Assembly (NCBI GenBank): GCA_014621425.1
Contig: JAANBB010000208.1
Coordinates: 1 to 64,000, forward strand
DNA length: 64,000 nt
Direction of reading: 5' to 3'
Origin: Cylindrodendrum hubeiense
Lineage: Eukaryota > Ascomycota > Sordariomycetes > Hypocreales > Nectriaceae
The notes below the pieces were generated by a model, which saw nothing but the letters and a program-made list of their open reading frames with translations, searched no databases and was not told where the DNA came from. The position numbers and the translations under genes are program-made. Below are positions 12,251 to 24,576 of this stretch, in pieces; position 1 is the first letter of the stretch; each line of letters opens with the position of its first letter.

Positions 12251-14127
12251 TCACAAAGTTTGACCGTCCTTTTGCGTCTTCAACACCTCGGCTCGTCTGT
12301 CCATCCTGTGCCGTTGAAGGATTGTCTGCACCATATCAGCCCTGTCCTCCCTCGCCTTGGCCATCTGGTCTACGATTGGCCACACCCGGGGATCCTTTGC
12401 CGCCACCGCGTGGTCAACCAGAGGTTGAACCCAAGGATGGAGCAGCCATGCGCTCTGGTGTTCCTCCTCCGACGCCCCTGCTTGTGATGTCTCGGCCTCC
12501 ATCACCCGTTCGGCATACTCAAAAGCCCGATCGAAATCCCCAGCTTGGGCGCACGCAGGGATCATCCTATCATATAGCTTCATGTCCTCCTCCTGCAGCT
12601 GCCTGTCCTTGGGCACCATGACACCGTAATCCTTCGCGAGCGCCCACAGTGTCTCCCCGTTGGTACCATTGAGGATCAGCTCTTTCAAAAATCCGTACCC
12701 CGGGCGTTTGCCGCTGAGAGCAAACGTCTCGTGATACAACGGCATGGCAGCTTCCGACCCGCGGACTTGGGCCATGGCCTCGATCGTAACTCCGATAGCT
12801 TCCAATGGCACTAAGCCATTTTTGCGCATCTCTTCCAGGGCAGTGCTGGCTTCGGTGATGAGCCAAGGGTTGTTCTTCATTGCCTGGTATATCCTCCTGG
12901 TCGTACCGGGCTGGACACTGGCGCCATTTCGTTCCATAATGGCCAGGACGCCAAGGGTGCCTGCCATATCCTCTGCGGCCGCAAAGGCATCCACGAGAGC
13001 CTCGTATTGGTGGTCAGGAACCCTGCCTCGGCTGGAGAGAATGCCCAGAGCTTCTGTAGCCAGCGTCGTATCGGCGTGTCTCGCCGCTGTCCCCAGGATG
13101 TTTTCAATGATGGCATTGGAGGGATTCAGAAGTGGCTGAGAGACCACATATTCCCATACGAATTTCGTGCCAGCTTGGTGATAGGCTTGGCTGAAAACGT
13201 CGAGAGCATGAAGAAGCAATGATCGGAAAGCGTCGTCGGTACCCTTGGCGTATTTTCGCTGACGCAGCAGTTGCAGCATCTCGTCTAAGAAGCCCATACT
13301 GCCAAACTCCACAATGAAGATATCATAGACCCAGAGATCAATGTGTTCCCCGCCCTCGTGCAGTTCCGTGAGCTTGGCAAGCGCCAGCTCATGCTGGCCA
13401 TCCCGAAGCATCCCGATTGCAATGTTCTGTTTTGCCGACATGGTGATCTCATGCCAGTACTTGGTCATGATGTCGATGACCTCCTGACGCATAATGTAGT
13501 CGGGGTGGACGGTTAGAGCTTCCAATGCGCTGTAGCAGATGGCTGCCGTGGGTGATATTCCCTGCGAGTCCATGTCGCGCAGCAAATTGCGCACTCCCAA
13601 AGCTGAGCCCTCAGGGTCCGTCATTGCGTCCATCATGCACTCGTAGATGAAGGCGTCGGGAGTATATTTCCGCCTCGTGATGAGGAACTTGACGAACCGG
13701 ACGATTCGCGCGTGCGGGTCAGGGACCATCCCGTAATTCCCATTGCGTAGGACCTGGAGTGCTTTGATGATGTCCTCAGAAGGAGTCGTCTCGAGTCTCG
13801 GATTCGGGCGCCGAGAAGTTGCTTCACGTCATTCTTGGGTTGGATCTTGTTGAGCTTCTTCTCCGCCAGTTGGAAGAAGGAATCGAGTGACTTGAAATCG
13901 GCGGGAGAGTCTGCGGTATCCGCAGTGTCTGCATTGTCGAGTGTGCTGGTTCCATGCCGACGGCGTTGAATTAGACTGGCACTGGGGACGGATCGATTGC
14001 GGTTCGGGGATGGTTGAGCAGGTCGCACGAGGAATGAAGCATTGAGAGCCCTGGGCAATGCATGCTCATCGAACGCCGGGCACAGGCAGCGCCACAGCCC
14101 ATCGTATACCAGTGTCGCACGGCGCAT
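12251..14127 (-). CDS. Mitochondrial pentatricopeptide-like (PPR) protein, apparent 1-nt frameshift
   Basis: Probably a mitochondrial RNA-binding or translation factor. The start at 14127 is the first ATG of a frame beginning MRRATLVYDGLWRCL; the following 70 residues are Arg/Ser-rich without acids, as in mitochondrial presequences. The C-terminal two thirds are helical-pair repeats of PPR character (PDAFIYECMMDAMTD, DHQYEALVDAFAAAED, DMKLYDRMIPACAQAGD). The upstream frame ending GARIRDS and the downstream frame beginning ETTPSEDIIKAL differ by one missing base near 13790-13797. No intron fits, because the only GT-AG pair there encloses about 31 nt. With one base restored the product is 625 aa. 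It is divergent from LSM4, with 284 bp between the start codons. I cannot name the ortholog. Confidence 0.75.
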
Positions 14128-14411
14128 GGCTCTTGGAGATGGTAGTGCGTTGCCGTTTGTCGCTTTTGGGCGTGCAACAAGTGCTGCTGGAGCTTCAAAG
14201 TTTCGTTCCTGGATCGTCCCGCACACGACGGAAGCCTTCCGCGTATCTCTAAAGCGGGGTGATGCAACTCTGGAGTGCCCGCTCCGGCGGCTGCCCGTTC
14301 ACCTTGGCCTCACCGAGAAACCCGCCAGCTCCACAAGCTTGTTCCAATCCCAACATTCTGCTTCCAGCGCGCATCATCCACCATACCGACCGCTGGCGCA
14401 AACTCGACACC

Positions 14412-15020
14412 ATGGTATGAGGCCCCCGTCCCTTCGCGTGCTCTGGCGACCTCGTGCCACTCCGCCCACGTCTCCCCCGGGCGCACGCCGCACAGCGCAA
14501 AGCTAACCACGTGCGCAGTTGCCCCTCGGTCTACTAAACGCGGCCCAAGGCCACCCCATGCTGGTCGAGCTCAAGAATGGCGAGACCCTCAACGGCCACT
14601 TGGTCATGTGCGACACCTGGATGAACCTCACCCTGAAGGAAGTGGTGCAGACGAGCCCGGTAGGCAGCTCCCGCGAGACGAACCCCGGGCCCAGACACAC
14701 GAGGCTAACGGGAAAATACAGGAGGGCGACAAGTTTGTGAGGTTACCAGAGGTCTACGTCAAGGGCAACAACGTGCGTTTTACCGGAACCCTTTGCCTGT
14801 GTGGCGCGAGTTGAACGGTTGCTAACAAGGGGCCCAGATCAAATACCTGCGAGTACCAGACGAAATCATCGACCAGGTCAGCGAGTCGCAGAGGGGTCAG
14901 CAAGGAAACTTCCGAGGTGGACGGGGAGGCCAGTCGAGAGGAGACCACAGCGGACGAGGTGGTGACAGAGGACGAGGCCGTGGTGGTGGCCGAGGCCGGG
15001 GTCGGGGCAGAGGCCAATGA
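14412..15020 (+). CDS. LSM4: U6 snRNA-associated Sm-like protein LSm4
   Basis: Subunit of the heptameric LSm rings: LSm2-8 binds the U6 snRNA 3' end in splicing and LSm1-7 promotes mRNA decapping in the cytoplasm. Exons are 14412-14414, 14519-14659, 14722-14772 and 14838-15020, giving 125 aa. The first exon is only the ATG codon, followed at once by GTATGA; the next exon opens with [14 protein letters not shown]. Sm motif 1 is visible as [18 protein letters not shown] and motif 2 around [10 protein letters not shown]. The C terminus from about residue 85 is an Arg-Gly-rich tail ([12 protein letters not shown]), typical of LSm4. Length and intron positions fit the family. It is convergent with FAS2. 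Confidence 0.95.
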
Positions 15021-15498
15021 AGCAACTAGGATGCTTGCAATGAGACGCCTGGCACGTACAGTCATGAATGGATACCCATGTGATGGTCCCTGTCGAAAGG
15101 AGTGTTTACTCCAGTCACGGAGTATGGCATATGAATTTGGCCATCACATCGATATCTCTAGACTAAATGTGTGACTCTGATCGCTTGGACAACAACTTAC
15201 CCTATGGCAGAACGTCATGCGGGTTTGAGTCAACGAGCAGATGCAGCTAGAAACACAACGTACAGAGAGACCACCCCACAAACCGAATCAAGACACAGGC
15301 CACAGTCAGATTTAAGACTTGCAAAAAGTATGATTCATTCATCTATGCTATGGTTATTCGAATTCTACTAGGTCCACTCCCAACCGATTGTTTCAGTGCT
15401 CAAAGTTACGAGTGAAGACAAACACATCAAAGCAGATGGTCTAAACGCCCTTTATCATCCCAGTCCAAACATTTACATATTCTCATCCATCATAGCAT
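15021..15498. other. Intergenic between convergent LSM4 and FAS2
   Basis: AT-rich spacer of 478 bp expected to hold both 3' UTRs. No gene or structured element recognised. Confidence 0.4.
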
Positions 15499-18400
15499 CT
15501 AAAAGCTGGCAACAGCAACAGCAATCGCCTGGCTGTCAGAGTGCGAGATGGACACAGTGATATCCTTCACACCGGCCTTCTTGGCAGCAGCAGCAGCATC
15601 GCCGTGAAGCTAGATAATTGTTAGCATCTTGTTTACGTATTGAAGCTTATGGGTCGTCTTACCGAAACTGTGGGGGCACCGGTCTCGCCCTTGAGGATCT
15701 CAATGTCCTTCAGAGCGGCACCAGCTCCCTTGCTGGCCACACCAAGCGACTTGAACACAGCCTCCTTGGCACTCCAACGACCGGCGAAAGAGCTCTGGGG
15801 GCTGGGGGCTTGTCGGCAGTACGCAATCTCATTGGCAGTGAAGTTGCGCTCAACGAATGTCTCGTTGCTGATGTTGACTGCTGAGATATCCTCAACGTCG
15901 ACACCAACATTGCTGTTCTTGTTGGTTACCTTCTGGGCAAGAGCTTCCATGACCTGCTGGGTCTCCTTGGCCTTGGCGCTGGGGACGGTCTTCTCAGACA
16001 GCTTCATGAAGTCGGAACCGAACTTGAGCTCCGAAGTCTTCTTGTCCTCGGTGACGCGGGCGTCGGGGTTCAGCAGCACCTTGCTGAGCTGATCCTCGGC
16101 ATAAGGAGGGTCGGTCTTAGCCACGAACAGCCTGTTGTTGATGAGACCGTCGTGGAAGTATCGGTAAGCCTTCTTCTGACGGGCCTCAACCTTGGCGCAG
16201 TACTCGACGTAGGTATCCTCGTCAAGGGTAGCGAACAGGTACTTGGGGTGGATACCAATGGCCTGGGCGCCCTTCTGACCGAAACCGAACGAGGTGACGG
16301 AGAAGGCCTTGATGCCGTCGGTCTGGATGCTTCGGCTGGGGTAGACAATGAGGTCGTACTGCTCCATGACAGGGTCGACGTTGTCGGCGTTGCGGTTGCC
16401 GGGGACGAGACCAGTGTTGAGCACTTGGAGACATCCGTTCATCATCCAAGCACCGGCAGCACCCTTGGGGTGACCAGTGAGATACTTCTGGAAGACACCC
16501 AGGACGGCGTTGCCCTTGGTGCGGCCAAGGTGGCGGAGCTGCTGGCAGATGACAGACGACTCGTTCTTGTCGTTGGCCTTGGTCGAGGTTCCGTGGAAAG
16601 AGGCAACATCGAGATCGTCGATGGTAAGGCCCCAGGTGGCGAGGGCACCACGAAGAGGGGCGATGCTAGGGTCGCTCTTCCAGAAGTGGTTGCCCATGCT
16701 GCGGAGAAGCTCCTTAGTCTGGCGAGCAGCCTCCTTCTCGATGTGAGTGAAGCGCTCCTGAGAGTACTCCTGCTCATTAAAGTTGCCACCCTGAGCCTTG
16801 ATGGCGTTGATCTCGTCATGGACGAACTCAAGCTCAGACTCCTGCCACTGCTTGATCTGCTTCTTGCGACGCTCGATCTGGCGGCGACGGTAGCTGATGT
16901 CAAGAAGAGGGTTGGGGAACTTGCTAGCGTTCTCACGAGCGGTCGTAAGCACACCCTGTCCAGGGGCCGGAACGGATCGGCCAATCTTGTCAGAGGCGGT
17001 GGTGGTAAGGGCCAGAATACCGTGGATGGGAACACCCATATCGAGGGCAAGTCTGGCAGTCATGATGACCTGGAGACCACATCCCTGGGACTCCATGAAT
17101 CCATTTCGGGTAGTGGTAGTGGGTCGCGACATCTCCTTGGGAGTGCGTCCGTGGGCGAACTCATCGACGGTGTTGCTGGTGGCCTTCATGTTGGCGAACT
17201 CATAAGAGCCCTCCTCACCGAAGTCATCAAAACCACCGACGAAGCACACTCGGGCCTTGCCCTCCATGATGGTCTCGTAACCAATGTCGACGGACTCGAC
17301 GGCAGTGGCACAAGCACCGACAGGGGTCTTGATGGGACCAGAAGAGGACATCAAAAGCATGTTAACCCAAGCAGCCATGGTGTTGATAAAGGACTCCTGC
17401 AGAATGTCGTTCTGGAGAGGCTGGTCAAGGAAGCGAGTCCTGTGCATGCCACGGAGAGCAGCAGCACCACCCATACCGGAACCGACACAGTTACCAACCT
17501 CGGAGACGTGGACATACTTGTAGAACTCGTAGGGGTCGGTGATACCGCAGGACAGCAGGGCCTCGGCAGTGGAGACGAGGAGGAAGAGGGTGACAGGGTC
17601 GACCTGAGAGATGATGTCCTCGGGAACACCATATCGCTTGGGGTCCCAGCCGGTAGGGATCTGTCCGGCAACGAGACGGTCGAAGCGAAGAGCCTTGGGA
17701 ATCCAGAGGCCAGCGCCCTTCTTGAGACGGACGATGTATTCGCCGCTCTCGGGAATCTCGAAGATCTCGACCTTCTCACCGTGCTCGCGCTTGAACTCCT
17801 CAGCAGTTTCCTTGGAAGCCTCGAAAGGCTCGAGGTCCTCCTCGATGACAACCTCGTGAAGCAGCTGCTTCTGGTTGGGGTCGTAGCCGTCGAACAGCTC
17901 AGGCTCGATCAGTCGAATACCGGAGTGATCGAGGATGTACTTCTCGTACTTCTGCTTCACGTCCTTGTCGTCGACAGGCTCGCCAGTCTTGGCGTCAACC
18001 CAGCCAGCATAAGGCTTGCCCTTAATAGGACCGTTGTGGTTCTTGATGAGACCCATGATCCAGGCCATCTCAACGCAACCCTCGAGAGAGAACTCGCCCT
18101 GGGCCTCCATCTCCCATCGAGTGCGAGAGTTACCCCAAGGACCGACTTCAGCGAAACCAGCGACAACAACGACCTTTTCGAGGTCAACCATGCCCTTGAG
18201 GGTCTCGTGGTGAGGAGCGATCTCCGTCTTCCAGTCAGGTCGGTTGGGGAAGTCAAACTTGATGTTGGCACGAGGATCGATGGTCTTCTTCTTGTAAAGA
18301 ACCTCGGAAGCAGCGCCATTGACGATGGTGTTCTCGATGGCACTCTCCTTGCTGACAGCCCTGCGGACCTCGCTGGTTTCCATAATGTCCTTGCGAAGCT

Positions 18401-21191
18401 TGGTCATGGTCTCGTTAAGGTTGGGGATAAACTGAAGACCGCCGTTGAGATCGGCAAAGACAGGCTCCGACTGGCACAAGTCGACCAGAGCAGGCGACAT
18501 AAGACCGAGAAGGTTGAAAGCCATCTCCTGCTGAGAGAAGGTGCGGACGCCAAAGGCCTCGACACCCTCGGCAACGATGTTGTTGCCGGACATGAGACCA
18601 GTACCTCGGGTCCAGCCAATGACGGCACCGCAGATGGTGAGGTAGTTGGCCCAGCTCTCCGAGTGCCAACGGTTGAAAAGGGTCTCCAGACCGAGCTTGG
18701 ATTCGGAGTAGAGACCGTCGTTGCCGAAGGTACCATGGTTAGGAGACAGGGGCAAAACAACCTGAGCAGGACGAGTCTCGAAGCTGCGCTCGGCCTTCTG
18801 GGCCTTGACGGCACCAAGCATGCGGACCAAGTTGGTCAACATGATGCGGTGGGCAAGCTCAGACTTGGAGTCGATGGTGTCGATCTCACGTCCGTTCTCA
18901 GAAATGGCAGCGAAGGGAATGATGAAGTCAAGATCCCATCCGAGGCCGTTCTTGGTGTCGTAGATGTACTCCACGAGGGCCTCGACGTCCTGCTTGCTAC
19001 CCTGGTTGAAGGGAACAACGACGATCTGAGATCCGCGGGAGCCGTAGCGGGTGTACATGGCCTGGTAGTATTCGGTCACCTCTCGCGAGAAGCGGCTGGT
19101 GGTGACGATGACCTTGGCACCTCCACTGACAAGGCCCTGAAGAACCTCAGCACCAATGGAGCCGGCACCAGCGCCAGTCATGAGGACGTTCTTGCCCTGG
19201 AAGCTGACACCAGACTTAGCAGCGTCCTCAAGGGTGTTGAGGTAGACGCCGGTGAGCTTCTTGCTGTAGTCCCAGCCGTGGAGAGACTTCTTCTTGAGGT
19301 GCAGGAAGGGAATGGTCTCAACCTTGCCCTTGTGCCCACTGGTGGCCTTGAGGCCAGACTTCCTGCCCTTGCCGTTGTCCTTGGGAATGATCTGGTTCTC
19401 GTTCATAGCCAGAGAGCGAAGAACCTCGCTGTACAGGCTCTTGATCTCAATCTGAGAAGTCTTGGACATCTTGTGCTGCTGCTTGATGAGCTTGTAGATG
19501 CGCTGGAGGTCGCTTTGAACCTTAGTGCGGTTGCCGTATTCTGAGATCTTGCCACCCTCAGCCAATTGCTGAACGTAGTTCTCCAGCTTGCGGCAGCTGG
19601 CACGGGGAACTTCCTCGTAGTTAAGGTTACCGCGGGCATCAACGGTGGTTCGAGGCCCAGTGGGAACGCCGACATCCTTGTAGACAGGAGGGACATCGAG
19701 GACATCTTTACAGTTCTCAATGAGCTGGTCTCCGAGCATCTTAGCGAGCTTGTAGGTCTCGCCTCGCTCGGTGGGGCAGTTGTCCATGTGGTACTGCATA
19801 AAGTCGATGAGCTTAGGGTTTGATCGGTTCATGATGCGAATGCACTGGCTGACAATCTCCCGGTCGACGACCTTCAGGCGACCGAAGATAATATCAAAGT
19901 ACATGTTCAGGGCATCCTGACGAGCCCAGTTCCAGGAAGAATCGTAGGTTCGGGCCTTGAGGGGGCTGAAGACGGGCTCGATACCCGAGGCGTAGAAGTC
20001 GCCGTGCTCGGCAGTCCAGAGATCCAGCTGGGCCTGAAGAACCTTCTCGGACTTCTGGGCGTTGATGAAAGCCTTGTCGCCCTCACGGAGATCGAGCTTG
20101 AGGTATCGGGCAAGGAGCTCGAGCTGCTGCTTGAAGAGAGCTCGCTGGTCCTTGGTGAGGGCATCGATGGCAGCAGGGTCCATCATCATGCCGCCACTAG
20201 CACCGCCAGCAGGGCCGGCCGCGGAAGTAGGCGTCAAGCTGATACCGGCGTTGGCGGCATACTTTTGGGTAACGCTGTCAAGGAAGGCCTTGGCGTCGGC
20301 CTCAGAACCCAGGCGAGCTGCGGGCTCCATGGTCAAAGCCAACAACAGAGCGCCGTCTTGTCGACCAGAGGCGAGACCCCAGCGGGTCTCAAGGTATTTT
20401 CGAGCGGCTGTGATGTTGAAACCACCAGGCATCTTGGAAGAGATCAACCTGGCGATAAGAGACTGGGACTGCTTGCCGAGCTGGCCATCGAAAGTGGCTT
20501 GCATGGCAGCACCCAGCTCATCGAGAGGGGTGTCTTCAGGCTTCTCGGGGGTCGAACCGAATTCTTTTCCGAGATCACCGAGAATCTCGTTCTGGAGGGT
20601 GGATTTACCTAAAAGCGGGTTAATTAGCTGATGGTTCGGCATGATTTCAGTTCCATGAGGTACTCACCACCAACAAGGTCCTTAATGGCCTTGCTTAGAG
20701 GCACCTCGAGGAGAGGTTTCTTGAGCTTCTGCGCAATCAGGGCGCGGACAATGTCCACGGCCTGCACAGGCTCATCGGCAATAGCGGCCGCGGGTCCTGC
20801 GCTGGGAGGGGGGGGGAGCAGCAGCAGCGGCCGCAGGAGCGCCAGCGGCAGCAGCCGGGGCAGCCGCGTCACTGGAGGGGGCAGCAACCGGTTCAGGCTC
20901 GTCCTCAACGGGGTCGGCCTCGTAGTAAATCTCCTTGGCATCCTTGTTGTAGCAGAGAATCTGTCGCTGAACGGACTTGGCGGCATCGTTGACCTCATAC
21001 TTGGACGCCAGTGTTCGCTTGGCCATGACTCCTAGGGTGTCGGCGGGACCAATCTCTACGACCCGCTCAGCGGTCCTGTCACCGAGGAAAACATCTTGGG
21101 TCTCAATCCACCGGACGGGAGAGGCGAACTGGTAGGCGAGGAGCTCAACGAGCAGGGTGTGGGCGAGCTCTTGCTCGACTTCGGGACGCAT
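15499..21191 (-). CDS. FAS2: Fatty acid synthase subunit alpha (type I), apparent 1-nt frameshift in exon 1
   Basis: Alpha chain of the cytosolic alpha6-beta6 fungal fatty acid synthase making C16/C18 acyl-CoA. Exons are 21191-20668, 20608-15663 and 15609-15499; corrected length is 1859 aa, standard for the family. Domain order: end of the malonyl/palmitoyl transferase (from [13 protein letters not shown]); an Ala/Pro-rich linker; ACP with phosphopantetheine Ser177 in GGKSTLQNE; ketoreductase around residue 655 ([14 protein letters not shown]); ketosynthase with catalytic Cys1274 ([11 protein letters not shown]); and the C-terminal phosphopantetheinyl transferase ([20 protein letters not shown], ending AVAVASF). 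The linker frame breaks at a run of nine G (20808-20816); eight would restore the frame to [12 protein letters not shown]. The enzyme is normally essential, so I treat the gene as functional. It is head to head with FAS1. Confidence 0.96.
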
Positions 21192-24100
21192 GATGGGCGA
21201 ATTAGGTCGGGGAGGTCGATGAAAGAAAGGGTATCTCGAAGAAGGCCAAAATGGCTATCGCAGCCAGATTGTAGATTGGCGCGAAGTGGTGGTTATACCG
21301 TGGGCCCGCTCAACCCAACGTACACACGAAGAAACGCAGCTGTCGTAAGAAGCTCCCGGGCTGGCGAGGCAGGGGAGTGGCAGCTGGGGGAGGAGGAGGA
21401 TGTGGAAGATGGAGGCAGGAGTACACGGCCGAGGAGGGTGTAATTGAGGACTAAGTGCGTTCTGCCTGCCAGCGAGAAGCAATGGAGAGGAATTGGGGAG
21501 GAAAACGGAGCCAGAGGACTGGAGCGGAAGGGCAATGGAGGGTAATCACAATTGGAGCCGTCGGCGAGGGAGTAGCCGATTGTTGAACGAAGTGGCCCAC
21601 CAAAAGGCGACGAGGGAAAAAAAAATTGGGGGAGCTCGTGGGCAACCCACCCTGGTCGCATTGCCTCCCTACCGCGTGCTGTGTACGGCTACGGGGCGCT
21701 GGCTCTAGGCCCGCGTCGACTGTGCAGGTACGTACCGTATGTACGGGAGGTATTACGCAGCTGGCCGCTGTAGGGGCTGCTGCCGGTACCTACAGAACCC
21801 TCGTGGGCTGGTGCAGCGATGTTGTAGACCCGAGTTCAAATCCCGAGTTCCCTGTACATGTACTTGCGGCGTCTCATGGCGCCTGGTGGTGGTGCTTTGG
21901 GTGCCACCCAGGTGCCACCCATGACGGCGGGCCTTGGGGCCCTGCTGCCGGCTTGCAGCACGCTCCTCAACCATATTCACGCGCTAGCCCCGATGCGGCA
22001 AGGCGGTGTGGGAAGAGCAGCACCTGCCAGGGGTGTCCAGGGGGACGTCTTCCCCAGAAACCAAGCCTTGGGGCACCATCAGCCATATTTTTGCTGGGCT
22101 GCCGCATCCGCCGCGTTGCCTTTGCTGAGAGCCGACGACAGCTCGGCCGAGCGGGCTCGCAATGGGTGTCGGCTACCATGTACAGATTGCGCTTATCTAT
22201 AGTTTCCGGATGCATCTTCGTCGGCATCTTGTTGATGATAGCAATACATAGTACGTCCTTGGGATGTGAGGTGACGACAGTTTTCCATCACCTACAAGGG
22301 GTTGATGGATGGGTTGATGGGTGTGGGAGCTCCCCCTGCCCACCAGGTGGTGATTTTGGCTGCAATTTCGCGTCTGGCACAGATCCCATGACACTGCTCC
22401 AGTGTTCATTGCTCGGCCAAGTACCGATACAATGTCTTGCCATTCCGGGATTCCGGGCAACAGGTTTGTTTTTGGAGGCCGCCGCTCTCCCTGTTGTTTC
22501 GGGGTCAATTGGGTAGACTTCGCCGTCATGTTTCGTCCTCCGTACGCCAGCATCAGAAGAAACGCGGCGTTGCGGCTCTTGCCTGCCCTCATGGACTGTA
22601 GATCCTCGAGCCGTTGGCGCATGCAAAGAGCCACGAACGCCATGCCGCTTGTGTACAGGCCTCTGGCAAGAAGAGGACTGCTGAATGGCGGTCCCTTAAG
22701 AGGCTGCTGCTCCATGAGGTGCATCCGGGACCATGGCAGAGACGTGCCGGTGCGTCGTTGGTAGGCTTGCACTTGGCAACGACAACTTGTATAGTGACCT
22801 GGCCCCACTGTGCTCGGGAGCTGGGCGGGTTGATGTGGGCTGGTGGGGGCCACTTCTGTAGGGGATGTTGGCCGGGCGGTAGGTGGTGGCATAATGTAGT
22901 GGGATGTGGACCGAAGTTGGGAAAAATAGGTACTGGAGGACGACCGCTGTTGCTGGCAGTCTGTGTACAGGGCCTAGGGGGTTTCACGAGGTACCATGCT
23001 GTCGAATCTTCTCGAAGAAAGGATGGCAGGGGACTTTGGGAGTTCAATACGAGCACATCATGGAGTGGTCAAGATGAAGCGATGTTGAAGCCTGCGTTGC
23101 TGTAGTTTCTCACGACTCTTGGGTGCCCCTTGGTTGGGTGGGGGTGCTTAGAGTCCGAGAGCTCGGGATTGGGTGTCATCGAGACCGCCTCCAGTCGCAA
23201 GGGATGGGGAAAAAGCTGTCAAGAACGAACCATTTACTCACTGTTCATCAGCCATTGTGTCGGATAGCCGGGCAGTTGCGACAAGTTCCGGTCCAATTCG
23301 GCATAAACACGGCTTGTTGATATAATGTGCTGAGAGATAGGACCGGAGACATATCTTGGAAAAGGAACAATTACAGCATTGTTCCGATGGAGGATGAGTT
23401 GAGTGCAACCTCCCTGGGCACACCGTGGCAACCAAAATAAGTCCGCCCGGCAGAAATTTTGTTGTTTTGTTGCCGGCGAATCGACATCTCACCAAAAATT
23501 ACCATCAGCCTTCCGCCCATCCGTCGGCTGCAGGCGTGGCTCAACAGCAGCCTCACAGGTGCCCCAAGCTCGGCCCTAACACGCTTCCGACCTGCCCCAA
23601 AGAGGGGAGGTGAAGGGCCACACTCGTGCCCCAGGACACACTGGCCACACTGAGCACGCTGGCCGCACGCCCAAGAACCGCTGCCCCTCCAAAACCCACA
23701 CAAAGACCCCCGAACTCTCCCGGCTGAGGATGCGGCCTCGCCAAGTACCGGTACATGCCCGCATTCCGAGGACCCCTCCTGTGCCAACCCAGCCTCGAGG
23801 TAGCGGCGACCAGGTGCCATGCAACAGGGGCCCACCGTGGCGTGGGCCCCTGCGGATCGAGCGAGCCGCCCATGTGGTGGTGCATGCCAATCGCACTCGC
23901 GACAGTCGTAACTGGCGGGCGCCTGGAGGGCTCTGGTGGGCTTCTGGCCGCTGGCAGGTACGGTGTGAGGGTGGGAGCCAGGTCATGGGTACGTACCCCT
24001 CAATCGCCCATCGCTCATCCCCAACAGAACTGAAATTTTGGCTGGTGTCGGCGCTGGGCGGTCTCTAACCTCCGGTTGCACGCCCGACCTGTCCTTAGCC

Positions 24101-24576
24101 GGCTCCCGGGGGCCTGTCTCGAGCTCGAATTTTCTCGTCCTTGACTTATACCATCCGTTAACCAATCTCGCCCTTGAGCTCCTTAGACCTCTGACCCTTT
24201 CTCCCGAGATTGTTCATCACCCATCCTTCCTTTCCTTCTCTCGTGTCTTGCGCCTGGCTGGTGTTGTGTCGTGTGCCGTCCCACGCTTCACCGATTCCAA
24301 GCTCCCTTCACTGCGGCCTCTACCCTAATTTCCCCCCTCCAACCTCCCGGGGACCAGCCAGCACTGCGCATCCAGGATTGCCGGATACTCTGCCAGCGTC
24401 CTTGGGGTTAAGCATCAGATCTTGATCCGGTGCCACGAGTTGAATTGATAGGTTTGTCCCCCTCTGCGCGCACTGCCCGCGCCCTGCCCGCGCCCGAGTC
24501 GCCCAATTGTACGAGAGACTGACTTTGAGCTCTGTTTTCCCCACCGCAGATTTCTTCGATACCCCCTTCTCCCACC
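21192..24576. promoter_or_regulatory. FAS2-FAS1 shared divergent regulatory region
   Basis: 3.4 kb between the two start codons must drive both subunits and include both 5' leaders. Open frames up to 296 codons occur on both strands but show no motif, so I do not call them genes. Two CCGAGG cores (CCTCGG on the other strand), the element bound by FarA/FarB fatty-acid regulators in Aspergillus, occur at 21429-21434 and 23766-23771. Six-base matches are expected by chance, so the link is weak. The 200 bp before FAS1 are pyrimidine-rich, as in strongly expressed fungal genes. Confidence 0.55.

Noticed and set aside
13800..13832. Intron explanation for the frame change in the PPR gene
   Set aside because: The only GT...AG pair encloses about 31 nt, shorter than any intron in this window, and would remove the conserved-looking KQLLGARIR stretch.
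16152..19544. A 1130-codon open frame on the + strand, antisense to FAS2
   Set aside because: It lies wholly within the highly expressed FAS2 coding exon. Its sequence (Leu/Val/Gly/Glu/Asp-rich, no domain) is what strong codon bias on the opposite strand produces. Similar shadows occur opposite FAS1 (24784-26268, 26551-27384, 29029-29790).
21799..21848. tRNA-like stretch with a B-box match (GTTCAAATC) and a near A-box
   Set aside because: The arms do not pair (the T stem is mismatched) and the A-to-B distance is too short for a tRNA. At most a chance match or decayed fragment.
21626..22892. Overlapping open frames of 296 (+) and 231 (-) codons between FAS2 and FAS1
   Set aside because: No recognisable motif, skewed composition, and the two overlap each other on opposite strands. 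Best read as non-coding GC-rich DNA.
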